From positions 3,658,001 through 3,722,000 of the forward strand of contig NZ_SHLD01000001.1 of NCBI RefSeq assembly GCF_004217615.1: DNA of 64,000 bases. Direction: 5' to 3'. The notes beneath the pieces were generated by a model. That model was not told the DNA's origin, did not search any database, and worked only from the letters and a program-made list of their open reading frames with translations. Position numbers and translations under genes: made by a program. Each line of letters begins with the position of its first letter. Position 1 is the first letter of the stretch. Source of the stretch: Micromonospora kangleipakensis. Its GTDB lineage: Bacteria > Actinomycetota > Actinomycetes > Mycobacteriales > Micromonosporaceae. Positions 17,018 to 25,931 of the stretch are shown here, one piece after another.

Positions 17018-19258
17018 TCAGCTCCGGTCGGCCTCGCGGAGCCGGCCGGCGAGATCGCGGACCGCCGCGGCGAACCGTTCGTCGGATTCGCACGGCCAGT
17101 GGCCGTGGATGGGCGGCGGGACGCTGTCGCTCGGGGGCACCACCACGTCCTCCGGGTCCCGGAGTCGGCGGTCCACCCGCTCGCTCGGGTCGGCCCCCGG
17201 CGAGGGGTCGCCGGGCCGATGGGCGGCGAACACCCAGCCGCCGATCTGGTCGGTGTCCCGCCACAGGTTCAGCCATCGCCAGTCGATCCGGGCGCCCACC
17301 TGGTGCAGCACGTCCCGGCCCAGGTACGCCGGGAAGAGCCGGGTGTACAGGCGGTCCAGCGGGGACCCGTAGGTGAGCAGCGCGACCCGGCGGCGCACCG
17401 GGGCCGGCAGTTGCAGCACGGCCGCGGCGAGCAGGACCGAGCCGTGGCTGTGGCCGGTGAGCAGGACGCCGTCGTGCTGGCTGGCCAGGTAGCAGATCCG
17501 CTTCGCCAGCTCGGGCACGGCGCGCTCCGCGTAGCAGGGCGGCGCGAACGGGTGGGCCGCCCGGGGCCAGAAGGTGCCGAGGTCCCACACCACGCCCACG
17601 TACCGGCGGAACTCGGCCGTCCGGTAGGCGAACAGGCCGCCCACCACCAGTCCGGCGATGATCCCGGCGATGAGGTAGCTGCCGAAGGTGAGCCCGAAGT
17701 TCACGAATTCCGCCGGCACGCCGAGGAACCGCTCCGCCAACGGGCCGGGCTGGTGTTCGAACAGGGCCAGCACGCTCGCGGCCAGACCGAGTGCGGCCAG
17801 GCCGGCGTACACCATGGCCAGCGGCCCGAGCCGCTCGGTGAACCGGGCGCGGGCGATGGTCCTCGCCACCCGGTCCAGGCGGTCGGCCGCCTCCGGCGGA
17901 GCGTCCGGGAAGTCCCGGGCGACGATCGCCGCGGCGGCCCGTCGCCGGCCCGGCCGGGTGAGCAGGGTGATCGCGCCGCCCGCCGCCACCGCGGCGATCG
18001 ACGCCAGGAAGAACGTGAAGATCGCCCACTTGTACGCCAGGGGCGGGGGCACCAGGTCGCCGGCGCTCCGGGTGATCGCCCGCCGGTTGAGGAAGTACGC
18101 CGTCCGGTAGACCAACTCGGCGGAGAGCGCACTGGCCAGGCCCACCGCGACGGCCGCGATGACGGGCGCGCCGAGGCCGCGTAGCAGCACGGACCGGGGG
18201 TCCCGGCCGCGGCGCCGCCAGAGCGCCAGCACGGCCAGCGCGAAGAGCAACGTCATCTGCGCGACGAACGCCCAGGCGATGATCCGCATGTACCCGGGCA
18301 GTCCGGTGGAGGGCGGCCAGGGGGTTCCGTCCAGCGCGACGACCCCGAGGGTCGGCACGGTCAGGGCGCACGCGACGACGCGCGCAGTGGCGGCCGGCGG
18401 GTCCGTCGGGCTGGACGATGCCCGTTCCAGCGACGCGGGGGCACAGAGCAGCGCCATGCAGGCCGCGAGCACCGCGCCGGCGACCGCGGCCAGCGCGATC
18501 ACCACGGGCGACGGTCCGCCGGCGCCCCGCGCGGCGAGGAGGGTGAGGTTCAGCACCGCGAACGCCGCGGCGACGTGGATCGCCCGCAACCGGCCCACCA
18601 TGGGCATCGCGTCCCAGTGGCCGACGGCGCTGAGCCCCTCACCCTCGGGGCCGCCGCCGGGCGCCCGGAAGGCCTCGTACGGGCGGCCGGGCCGGACGCT
18701 GAGCATCCACAGCAGCCCGAGGGCGGCGACCGGCAGCACGGTGAGCACCACCAGGCGGAGTCCGACCGAGCGGCCGCCCAGCCAGGACAGCCAGACCCGC
18801 CCCTCCAGGCAGCGGGACGAGCCCATGCACTTCCAGGCGATGAGGTCGAGGGCGACGCCGGCCGCGGAGAGCACGTACACCAGGGTGAGGTTGAGCGCGA
18901 TCAGCCGGCAGAGCACCTTGACCCCCGCACCGGAGCCCCGGTCCGCCGGGCGCATCCAGATCGCCACGTTGCTGAGCATGAACGGCAGCAGGAAGACCAG
19001 GGACAGCGTCCGCGCGGCCGTGCCCGACGGCAGGTCGCTCCACCGGTACGCCTCTAGCACCACGCCGCCCGGTCCGGCGCTGTCCGGGTAGTCCGGCCGG
19101 GGCCGGAAGAAGCCACCGCTGCGGTCCCCGGCCACCTGATGGACGTGCGGCCGGTCGAGCACCTGCCCGGCCCCGGCGCCCGAGACGCCGTGCACCCGCA
19201 GCTCCACGACCTCGCCCGGGACGTCCTGGCGTCCGGGCGGCGGTGACTCCTCCGACAT
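17018..19258 (-). CDS. Large integral membrane protein with hydrolase-like GHSHG motif
   Basis: About 746 residues from ATG 19258 (the frame is open further upstream, but that part is low-complexity). It begins with a VELRVHGVSGAGAG strand-turn and about eight to ten hydrophobic segments follow (e.g. LSLVFLLPFMLSNVAIW, LVVLTVLPVAALGLLWML). A long cytosolic C-terminal part contains LLTGHSHGSVLLAAAVLQL, an alpha/beta-hydrolase nucleophile elbow G-H-S-H-G, then ALLTYGSPLDRLY. Asp and His partners are plausible downstream but unproven. It may be a membrane lipase or esterase. It stands alone, divergent from the TetR gene. Confidence 0.72.
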   Translation of the reverse strand: MSEESPPPGRQDVPGEVVELRVHGVSGAGAGQVLDRPHVHQVAGDRSGGFFRPRPDYPDSAGPGGVVLEAYRWSDLPSGTAARTLSLVFLLPFMLSNVAIWMRPADRGSGAGVKVLCRLIALNLTLVYVLSAAGVALDLIAWKCMGSSRCLEGRVWLSWLGGRSVGLRLVVLTVLPVAALGLLWMLSVRPGRPYEAFRAPGGGPEGEGLSAVGHWDAMPMVGRLRAIHVAAAFAVLNLTLLAARGAGGPSPVVIALAAVAGAVLAACMALLCAPASLERASSSPTDPPAATARVVACALTVPTLGVVALDGTPWPPSTGLPGYMRIIAWAFVAQMTLLFALAVLALWRRRGRDPRSVLLRGLGAPVIAAVAVGLASALSAELVYRTAYFLNRRAITRSAGDLVPPPLAYKWAIFTFFLASIAAVAAGGAITLLTRPGRRRAAAAIVARDFPDAPPEAADRLDRVARTIARARFTERLGPLAMVYAGLAALGLAASVLALFEHQPGPLAERFLGVPAEFVNFGLTFGSYLIAGIIAGLVVGGLFAYRTAEFRRYVGVVWDLGTFWPRAAHPFAPPCYAERAVPELAKRICYLASQHDGVLLTGHSHGSVLLAAAVLQLPAPVRRRVALLTYGSPLDRLYTRLFPAYLGRDVLHQVGARIDWRWLNLWRDTDQIGGWVFAAHRPGDPSPGADPSERVDRRLRDPEDVVVPPSDSVPPPIHGHWPCESDERFAAAVRDLAGRLREADRS

Positions 19259-19437
19259 CGGCCCGCGACCCCCGCTGCGCGGCCAGCAGCTCGTGACGGG
19301 TCGCGGACCGACGACGAGCTCTGCCGCCACCCGGCTGGCCGGGCTGACTACCCGTCCGGCGGCCCGCCAACCGCGTCCCGAGCGGTCCGGAACCGCGGTC
19401 GCCGGGGTGGGTCGCGCGACCGTGGTCACAGTGCTGG

Positions 19438-19459
19438 CATTCCGAGACGACCGGTCATA
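19438..19459. promoter_or_regulatory. TetR operator, copy 1 (upstream of the tetR-like gene)
   Basis: This 22-base sequence is repeated exactly at 20168-20189. It contains ACGACCGGTCAT, a near-palindrome centred on GACCGGTC (10 of 12 positions symmetric), and lies 61 bases before the regulator's ATG. Confidence 0.7.
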
Positions 19460-19520
19460 GTGTTACGGCGTGAGCGCGGGCCGGCCGGCCCGCCGACCGG
19501 CGGGGAGGAGTGGTTCACCG

Positions 19521-20111
19521 ATGGGACGACCCAAGTCGCCGGCCTCCGCCGGAACCCGGCAGCGGCTCGCCGAGGCGGCGCTGGACCTGTTCCACGCGCG
19601 GGGCTACAACGGCACCAGCGTCCAGGACATCGTCTCCGCGGCCGGCGCTCCCAAGGGCACCTTCTACAACCACTTCGCCAGCAAGGAAGCGCTGGCCCTC
19701 GACTCGGTGGCCCGGTACGCGTCCGCCGTGCCGCTGGAGCTGCTCGACGAGAAGCAGGGCGGCAGTCCGCTGGAGCGAATCATCGCCCATCTCCGGCGCC
19801 TCGTCGCGATCTCCGACTCCCTCGCGGACCGCGGCTGCCTGCTCGGCAACTTCGCCACCGAGATCCCGGCGCACAGCGGCGCCGTCGCGGCCGCCGTCGA
19901 CGCCGGGTTCGCCCGCTGGGTCGACGCCCTCGCCGGGGCCATCGAGCAGGCGCGGGCAGCGGGGGAGCTGCACGGGGACGAGCCGGCGGCGGCGCTCGCC
20001 GGGTTCATCGTCAACAGCTACGAGGGCGCGGTCGCGCGGGCCAAGGCCGCCGGCAGTCGCGAGCCCCTCCGGGAGTTCCTCGCCCTCACCACGACGCGAA
20101 TCCTCACCTGA
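19521..20111 (+). CDS. TetR-family transcriptional regulator
   Basis: A 196-residue repressor from ATG 19521, chosen for GGGGAGGAG upstream. The N-terminal helix-turn-helix is AALDLFHARGYNGTSVQDIV followed by GAPKGTFYNHFASKEAL. The C-terminal ligand domain contains the TetR_C-type RGCLLGNFATEIPAHS segment seen in regulators of alcohol dehydrogenases and reductases responding to electrophiles. An identical 22-bp operator sits before this gene and before the dehydrogenase 118 bases downstream, so it probably controls both. Confidence 0.92.
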   Translation: MGRPKSPASAGTRQRLAEAALDLFHARGYNGTSVQDIVSAAGAPKGTFYNHFASKEALALDSVARYASAVPLELLDEKQGGSPLERIIAHLRRLVAISDSLADRGCLLGNFATEIPAHSGAVAAAVDAGFARWVDALAGAIEQARAAGELHGDEPAAALAGFIVNSYEGAVARAKAAGSREPLREFLALTTTRILT

Positions 20112-20167
20112 GCTTTCCGTTCGCCGACCGGCGCCGACCCCGCCGGTGTCCGGCACCGCCCCGTACC

Positions 20168-20189
20168 CATTCCGAGACGACCGGTCATA
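20168..20189. promoter_or_regulatory. TetR operator, copy 2 (upstream of the alcohol dehydrogenase)
   Basis: Exact copy of 19438-19459, 40 bases before ATG 20229. The sequence flanking the two copies differs, so the 22-base match marks a conserved binding site and not a simple duplication. Confidence 0.72.
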
Positions 20190-20228
20190 CTTTCCTGTCC
20201 GGCGGCCCCGTCAACCATGAGGACCCGC

Positions 20229-21248
20229 ATGTCCACGTACCGTGCCTTTCAGGTCACCGGAACCCAGAACTTCGCCCTGGTCGATCGGGAGGTGACCGAT
20301 CCGCTGGCCGGCCAGGTGCGCCTGCGCGTGCAGGCCTGCGGGGTGTGCCACAGCGACGCCCTGGCGGCGAACGGCATCCTGCGTGCCGACCCGTCGACGC
20401 CGATCGTGCCCGGCCACGAGATCGTGGGCGTGATCGACGCGGTCGGCGCCGGCGTGACCGCCTGGCGCCCCGGCGACCGGGTCGGTGTCGGCTTCCTCAA
20501 CGGCCACTGCGGCGAGTGCGACTCCTGCCGCCGCGGCGACTTCGTGAACTGCGCCGCCCAGCCGCTGACCGGCACTACCGTGGACGGTGGGTACGCCGAG
20601 GTCGCCTACGCCCGGGCGAGCGGACTCGTGCGTATTCCCGAGGGCCTCGGTGCGACGGACGCCGCGCCGCTGCTCTGCGCCGGACTGACCGTGTACAAGG
20701 CGCTCCTGCGGCTCGACGCCCGTCCCGGTGCGCTGGTGGCCGTCCAGGGCATCGGTGGCCTCGGCCACCTCGGCGTGCAGTACGCCCGCGAGCTGGGCTT
20801 CCGCGTCGCCGCCATCGCCCGCGGCGTGGAGAAGGCGCAGGTCGCAACGGAGTTGGGCGCCGAGGTCTACCTCGACAGCACCACCGAGGACGTCGGCGCG
20901 GTGCTGCAGAAGCTCGGCGGCGCGGCCGCGATCGTCGCCACCGCGGCGAGCGGAGCGTCCATGTCCGCCCTGGTCCCGGGGCTGGCCCCGCGCGGCCGGC
21001 TGGTCGTGGTGGGCGCCGGCTTCGACCCGATCTCGGTGCAGCCCGCAGACCTGATCTTCGGCACCCGGGCGATCGACGGCAGCCTGACCGGCAGCTCCAT
21101 CGAGAACGAGGACAACCTTCAGTTCAGCGTGCGACGGGGGGTGCGGTCGATGAACGAGGTCCGCCCGTTCGCCGAGGCGCCCGAGGCGTACGCCCACATG
21201 CTCACCGGCCAGGCCCGGTTCCGCGTCGTACTCGACATGACCGCCTGA
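20229..21248 (+). CDS. Zinc-dependent alcohol dehydrogenase
   Basis: The 339-residue medium-chain dehydrogenase starts at ATG 20229 with TGAGGAC upstream. Catalytic zinc ligands are visible as Cys in ACGVCHSD, the GHE pair and a later Cys. The structural zinc lobe HCGECDSCRRGDFVNC has its four cysteines. The cofactor turn GIGGLGHLGVQYA indicates NAD(P). It closely resembles AdhP/AdhT-type enzymes oxidising primary alcohols or reducing aldehydes. Shared operators with the upstream TetR gene suggest induction by an aldehyde or alcohol. Confidence 0.93.
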   Translation: MSTYRAFQVTGTQNFALVDREVTDPLAGQVRLRVQACGVCHSDALAANGILRADPSTPIVPGHEIVGVIDAVGAGVTAWRPGDRVGVGFLNGHCGECDSCRRGDFVNCAAQPLTGTTVDGGYAEVAYARASGLVRIPEGLGATDAAPLLCAGLTVYKALLRLDARPGALVAVQGIGGLGHLGVQYARELGFRVAAIARGVEKAQVATELGAEVYLDSTTEDVGAVLQKLGGAAAIVATAASGASMSALVPGLAPRGRLVVVGAGFDPISVQPADLIFGTRAIDGSLTGSSIENEDNLQFSVRRGVRSMNEVRPFAEAPEAYAHMLTGQARFRVVLDMTA

Positions 21249-21370
21249 AACCATGACCACTGCGGTCGTCCGCCCGGCGGGGCCGGGCGGACGACCGCGG
21301 CGTGGGCTCCTCGCCAGCGGGCGGACGCTGCTACGGTTGATCGCGAGTGATCGGAACAGGGAGACCAGAC

Positions 21371-21400
21371 ATGGCGGGCGACGACGACATCTCCGGGTGA
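21371..21400 (+). CDS. Candidate leader peptide of the ABC-F gene
   Basis: A nine-codon frame, MAGDDDISG then TGA, preceded by AGGGAGA at a good distance. It lies 125 bases before the ABC-F ATG. Short upstream frames of this type control ABC-F resistance genes by ribosome stalling in other bacteria; here the role is inferred from position alone. Confidence 0.35.
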   Translation: MAGDDDISG

Positions 21401-21420
21401 CACCGGACCGGCCCACGGCA

Positions 21421-21502
21421 GGCGCGCCTCGGCGCAGCCGCCGTCGCGCCATGCCGCCGTTCCACGAGCCCTGTTCCCCGCCGGGCCGCCCTGAGGCGCG
21501 CC
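21421..21502 (+). promoter_or_regulatory. Possible attenuator hairpin before the ABC-F gene
   Basis: GGCGCGCCTC (21421-21430) is perfectly complementary to GAGGCGCGCC (21493-21502). The ten-pair stem lies between the short leader frame and the ABC-F ribosome binding site. No T-run follows. Confidence 0.4.
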
Positions 21503-21524
21503 CGTATCACCACGAGGACGCCAC

Positions 21525-23162
21525 ATGTCCGACGCATTCATCATCTGCTCGAACCTCTCCTTCTCCTGGCCGGACGACACCCCGGTCTTCACGGACCTCT
21601 CCTTCAGCGTCGGCGCGGGCCGCAACGGCCTCGTCGCGCCCAACGGCGCCGGCAAGACCACCCTGCTCAAGCTGATCGCGGGCGAGTACCGGCCCACCGG
21701 GGGCAGCGTCTCCGTCGAGGGCGTCCTCGGCTACCTGCCGCAGGACCTGCCGCTGGACGGGGGCCGGAGCGTCGCCGAGGTGCTGGGGATCGCCGACCGG
21801 CTCACGGCCCTGCACGCCATCGAGTCCGGGGACGCGAGCGAGGAGCACTTCGCCACCCTCGGCGACGACTGGGACGTCGAGGAGCGCAGCCACGCCGAAC
21901 TGGACCGGCTCGGCCTCGGTGACGTGCCGCTCGACCGGCGGCTGCACACCCTCAGCGGCGGCCAGGTCGTCGCCCTCGGGCTGGCCGCGCAGCTGCTGAA
22001 GCGCCCCGACGTCCTGCTGCTCGACGAGCCGACCAACAACCTCGACCTGGACGCCCGCCGCAAGCTGTACGCGGTGCTCGAGGAGTGGGCCGGCTGCCTG
22101 CTGCTGGTCAGCCACGACCGGGCGCTGCTCGACCGGATGGACCGGATCCTCGAAATCGACCGGGGCGGGGTCCGTTCCTACGGCGGGAACTTCACCGCGT
22201 ACGAGGAAGCCGTCCGCGCCGCGCAGGACGTCGCGGAGCGCAACGTCCGCAACGCCGCGCAGGAGGTCAAACGGGAGAAGCGGGAGATGCAGCAGGCGCG
22301 GGAGCGGGCCGAGCGCCGGGCCAGCAACGCCTCGCGCAACCTCAAGAACGCCGGTCTGCCGAAGATCTTCGCCGGGACGATGAAGCGGGGCGCCCAGGAG
22401 TCGGCGGGGAGGTCGAGCGAGACGCACGCGGCGCGGGTCAGCGAGGCGCGGGCCCGGCTCGACGCGGCGGGCCGTGCCCTGCGCGAAGAGCAGAAGATCA
22501 CGCTGGAGCTGCCGGACACCAACGTCCCGGCGGGACGGACGGTCTTCCTCGGCGAACGGATGCAGGTGCACCACGGCGAACGGGCGCTCTTCGCCGGCGA
22601 CGGCGTCGACCTGGTGATCCGGGGGCCGGAGCGGATCGCGCTGACCGGGCCGAACGGCGCCGGCAAGTCGACCCTGCTGCGGCTGATCCACGGTGACCTG
22701 ACGCCGGAGGGCGGCCGGGTCCAGCGGGCCGACGGCCGGGTCGCGTACCTGTCCCAACGGCTGGACCTGCTGGACCTCGACCGTACGGTGGCGGAGAACC
22801 TGGCCGCGTTCGCGCCCGCGATGCCCGACGCGCAGCGGATGAACCTGCTCGCCCGGTTCCTGTTCCGGGGCTCCCGCGCCCAGCTCCCGGTCGAGGCGCT
22901 GTCCGGAGGGGAGCGGCTGCGCGCCACCCTGGCCTGCGTGCTCTGCGCCGAACCGGCGCCGCAGCTGCTGCTGCTCGACGAGCCGACCAACAACCTGGAC
23001 CTGGTGAGCGTCGGTCAGTTGGAGAGCGCGCTCGGCGCGTACCAGGGGGCGTTCGTGGTGGTCAGCCACGACGCGCGGTTCCTGACGGAGATCAAGGTGG
23101 AGCGCTGGCTGCGGCTCGACGAGGGCGGGCTGCGCGAGACGGGCGCACCCGACGCGGACTAG
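21525..23162 (+). CDS. ABC-F family ribosome-associated ATPase (antibiotic resistance type)
   Basis: The 545-residue soluble protein has two ABC domains and no membrane segment. Domain one has Walker A APNGAGKTT (near residue 38), signature LSGGQ and LLLDEPTNNLDL. A charged linker of ~80 residues (EKREMQQARERAERRASN) follows, and then domain two with GPNGAGKST, LSGGE and LLLDEPTNNLDL. This is the ABC-F layout: such proteins bind the ribosomal E site and dislodge antibiotics. The linker length suggests a resistance-type member. A leader frame and a long hairpin upstream suggest induction by attenuation. Confidence 0.92.
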   Translation: MSDAFIICSNLSFSWPDDTPVFTDLSFSVGAGRNGLVAPNGAGKTTLLKLIAGEYRPTGGSVSVEGVLGYLPQDLPLDGGRSVAEVLGIADRLTALHAIESGDASEEHFATLGDDWDVEERSHAELDRLGLGDVPLDRRLHTLSGGQVVALGLAAQLLKRPDVLLLDEPTNNLDLDARRKLYAVLEEWAGCLLLVSHDRALLDRMDRILEIDRGGVRSYGGNFTAYEEAVRAAQDVAERNVRNAAQEVKREKREMQQARERAERRASNASRNLKNAGLPKIFAGTMKRGAQESAGRSSETHAARVSEARARLDAAGRALREEQKITLELPDTNVPAGRTVFLGERMQVHHGERALFAGDGVDLVIRGPERIALTGPNGAGKSTLLRLIHGDLTPEGGRVQRADGRVAYLSQRLDLLDLDRTVAENLAAFAPAMPDAQRMNLLARFLFRGSRAQLPVEALSGGERLRATLACVLCAEPAPQLLLLDEPTNNLDLVSVGQLESALGAYQGAFVVVSHDARFLTEIKVERWLRLDEGGLRETGAPDAD

Positions 23163-23239
23163 CCCCGACAGGAGGCCGGGACGGGCCTTCGCCCCTGGCG
23201 TCGCCGACCACTCTGGGGCACGCTGACCGGTATGGGGAC

Positions 23240-23470
23240 GTGCGTCCGGTCGGCGAACGGACCGGATCGGCCACGGAGGTGCTGGTGGCGGCGATCCCGT
23301 CCGAGACGCTGGCCGCGTACACGGCGCTGGTCGGCATCGTCCTCGCCGCCGACGTCGGCGCCGGGTACGGCGCGTTCCGGTGGTCGGCGTACGCGATCTT
23401 CGTGGTCCTCGCGTTCCTCGCGCCGTCCGCCGGCTACCACCGGAAGGTGACGTCGCCGCAGAGCCCGCCC
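23240..23470 (+). pseudogene. Small membrane protein remnant
   Basis: From GTG 23240 the frame gives TEVLVAAIPSETLAAYTALV, a hydrophobic helix, then FRWSAYAIFVVLAFLAPSAG, a second helix, and YHRKV. After about 23470 it becomes the antisense of the convergent PucR gene. The two-helix segment resembles the N-terminal half of small actinobacterial membrane proteins of unknown role. The missing C-terminal half suggests truncation. No ribosome binding site is evident. Confidence 0.4.
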
Positions 23471-23517
23471 GACGCCGACCATTGCCGGTTCCCCGTCCTG
23501 GAGTGCGCCGCCCCGGC

Positions 23518-24744
23518 TCACTCCGGCTCGGGGGCGGCCGGGGGCATCGCCAGCGCGAGGGTCAGGTCGAGCACGGTGGCCGGGTCGTGGAGGCGGTCGC
23601 CGTACAGCTCGCGCAGCTGGCCCATCCGGTAGCGCACCGTCTGCGGGTGCACGAAGAGGTCGGCCGCCACGTCGTCGCGCCGGCCCTGGTGCAGCAGCCA
23701 CGACCGCAGCGTCTCGGCGAGCCGGTGCGCGGTCGCCGGCGGCAGCGACTCCAGCGGCTTCAGCGCCTGGGCCCGCAGGTCGGCCAGCCCCTCCGGGTCC
23801 ATGCTGAGCACCAGCTCGGCGAGGTGCTCCTCGGTGTCCACCGGCCCGGTGTCGGGCCGGCCGAGGCCGAGCGCCAGCGCCCGCGTCGCCCGCTGGTAGG
23901 AGGCGGCCACCCGGCTCCACGGGCGCGCCGGGCCGAGCACCGCCCGGTGCCCCCGCAGCACCCGGGCGAGCTGCCGGCGGCCGGCGCCGTGCGCGTCCGG
24001 CACCAGCAGCACGGCCAGCTCCTCGGCGAGGTCCACCCCGGGCAGGTCCTCCCCGCTCTCCAGGGTGTGCGGGCTGAGCAGCGCGAGCACCGCGCGCAGG
24101 TTGCGGCGCGGCAGCAGTACGACGGTGAGCGTCTGCGGCGGCGGCCAGTCCGCCCGCTCGGCGCTGCGGCGCAGGGTCTCCTCGGGCTCGCCGGCGAGCA
24201 GCTGCTGGGTCAGCCGTTCCAGGTAGCGGCGCTGGACCCGGCCGGCGCTGGCCAGCTCGTCGGCGTGCCCGGCCACGCTGGCGGCGGAGAGCTCGTCGAT
24301 GTAGGCGAACATCAGCTCCGCGAACTCGGCGACCGTCTCGGCGGCCAACCCGCTGCGTACGGTGGTGGTGGAGACCTCCCGCCACGCCACCCGCGCCCCC
24401 ACCCGGTACGCGGCCAGCAGCGCGTCCATGCTGCGGCCGGAGCGTGCCTCCCCGCTGCCGAGCGCGTACGCGGCCTCCAGGGCCGGGGTCAGCGGGGTGC
24501 TCGGGTCGGCGGACTGGGCCTTCTCGACGAGCTGGAAGAAGGTGCCGAGCGCGATGCGTACCGCGTTCTCGATCTTCTCCCGCATGGTGCCGGTGAGGGC
24601 GCCGGAGTAGCCCGGCACCTCGCCGGTGATCGCGCTGACCGTCCGCTCCGCCATCACGGGGAGGCGGTCGCGGAGCCGGGCGGCCACCCGCTCGTCCAGT
24701 TCGAGGCGGGCGGCGCGTCGGCTCGTCCCGGACTGGTCCGACAT
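23518..24744 (-). CDS. PucR-type transcriptional regulator
   Basis: The 408-residue protein starts at ATG 24744 (GGGGAG seven bases upstream). It has an N-terminal all-helical sensory region (residues ~15-160), a GGDEF-like middle domain and the C-terminal PucR helix-turn-helix RSWLLHQGRRDDVAADLFVH, followed by PQTVRYRMGQLRELYG. It is divergent from the ferredoxin reductase-desaturase operon, and a perfect palindrome overlaps that operon's start codon. Regulators of this class next to desaturases adjust membrane unsaturation, so it probably senses a lipid-related signal. Confidence 0.88.
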   Translation of the reverse strand: MSDQSGTSRRAARLELDERVAARLRDRLPVMAERTVSAITGEVPGYSGALTGTMREKIENAVRIALGTFFQLVEKAQSADPSTPLTPALEAAYALGSGEARSGRSMDALLAAYRVGARVAWREVSTTTVRSGLAAETVAEFAELMFAYIDELSAASVAGHADELASAGRVQRRYLERLTQQLLAGEPEETLRRSAERADWPPPQTLTVVLLPRRNLRAVLALLSPHTLESGEDLPGVDLAEELAVLLVPDAHGAGRRQLARVLRGHRAVLGPARPWSRVAASYQRATRALALGLGRPDTGPVDTEEHLAELVLSMDPEGLADLRAQALKPLESLPPATAHRLAETLRSWLLHQGRRDDVAADLFVHPQTVRYRMGQLRELYGDRLHDPATVLDLTLALAMPPAAPEPE

Positions 24745-24821
24745 GTTGTTCTCCCCGAACAAAAAGCTGCGGCTGATTCACCTTTGCCGGTCAAGATGTT
24801 ATGCGATTGCGCGGCCACCCT

Positions 24822-24833
24822 GGTCATATGACC
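24822..24833. promoter_or_regulatory. Perfect palindrome over the reductase start codon
   Basis: GGTCATATGACC is a perfect 12-base palindrome whose ATG (24828-24830) is the start codon of the reductase. A regulator bound here would block both transcription near the start and, in a leaderless mRNA, initiation. The PucR-type protein encoded divergently is the obvious candidate. Confidence 0.5.
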
Positions 24834-25919
24834 ACAACTGTCCCGCGATCCCCCGCGAAGGTCTCCTTCCGGGACAGGCTGCGGCGGCTGGCCGAAACGG
24901 TCACCACCCCGCTGCTGCCGGAGGACTACCTCGACCTGGTCGCGCCGCTGCGCGCCGGCGCCGCCCTGCGCGGCCGGATCGTCGCCGTGCGGCCGGAGAC
25001 CCCGGACGCGGCGACCGTGGTCATCCAGCCCGGCCGGGGCTGGCGCGGCCACGTCCCCGGACAGTACGTGCGCCTCGGCGTGGACGTCGACGGGGTCCGC
25101 CAGTGGCGGGCGTATTCGGTCACCTCGGTGCCGGGCGGTCGGGACGGCCGCCTCGCGATCACCGTCAAGGCGATCCCGGACGGCAAGGTCAGCAACCACC
25201 TGGTCCGCCGCGCGCGGGCCGGGACGATCGTCCAGCTCGACCAGGCCCAGGGCGACTTCGTGCTGCCCGAGGCGACCCCCGAGCGGGTGCTCCTGCTCAC
25301 CGCGGGCAGCGGCATCACCCCGGTCATGGCGATGCTCCGCGCCGGCCTGCACACCCGGGCCGACGTGGTCCTGGTGCACTCCGCGCCCACCCCGGACGAC
25401 GTGATCTTCGGCGCGGAGCTGCGGGCGCTCGCCGAGCGGGGCGCGCTGCGGCTGGTCGAGCGGCACACCGACACCGACGGGCTGCTCGGCGTGCACGAGC
25501 TCGACGACCTGGTGCCCGACCACCTCGACCGGGAGACCTGGGCCTGCGGGCCGGTCGGCATGCTCGACGCGGTCGAGGGGTACTGGGCGTCCAGGGGTCT
25601 CGCCGACCGGCTGCACACCGAGCGGTTCCGGCCCACGGTGATCTCCCCCGGGGAGGGTGGCACGGTGACTTTCACCGGATCCGCGGTGACGGTCGAGGCC
25701 GACGGCGCGACGCCGATCCTTGAGGCCGGCGAGAACGCGGGTGTGCTGATGCCTTCGGGCTGCCGGATGGGCATCTGCTTCGGCTGCGTCCTCCCGCTTC
25801 GCCAGGGCGCCGTCCGCGACCTGCGCAACGGCGACCTCACCACCGCCGTTCCCGGCGACGGCGTGCTCATCCAGACCTGCGTGTCGGCGGCGGCCGGTAC
25901 CTGCGACATCGAACTCTGA
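24828..25919 (+). CDS. Ferredoxin-NAD(P)H reductase with C-terminal 2Fe-2S domain
   Basis: The 363-residue flavoprotein has an FAD-binding RAYSVTSVPGG block (near residue 105). An NAD(P) domain begins LLLTAGSGITPVMAML and includes TWACGPVGMLDAVE. The C-terminal plant-type ferredoxin carries Cys ligands in SGCRMGICFGC and a last TCVSAA. This is the oxidoreductase partner of acyl desaturases (as in Rv3230c with DesA3): it passes electrons from NADPH to the diiron desaturase encoded 12 bases downstream. No ribosome binding site is clear before ATG 24828, so a leaderless transcript is possible. Confidence 0.92.
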   Translation: MTTTVPRSPAKVSFRDRLRRLAETVTTPLLPEDYLDLVAPLRAGAALRGRIVAVRPETPDAATVVIQPGRGWRGHVPGQYVRLGVDVDGVRQWRAYSVTSVPGGRDGRLAITVKAIPDGKVSNHLVRRARAGTIVQLDQAQGDFVLPEATPERVLLLTAGSGITPVMAMLRAGLHTRADVVLVHSAPTPDDVIFGAELRALAERGALRLVERHTDTDGLLGVHELDDLVPDHLDRETWACGPVGMLDAVEGYWASRGLADRLHTERFRPTVISPGEGGTVTFTGSAVTVEADGATPILEAGENAGVLMPSGCRMGICFGCVLPLRQGAVRDLRNGDLTTAVPGDGVLIQTCVSAAAGTCDIEL

Positions 25920-25931
25920 CAGGAGGCCGAC

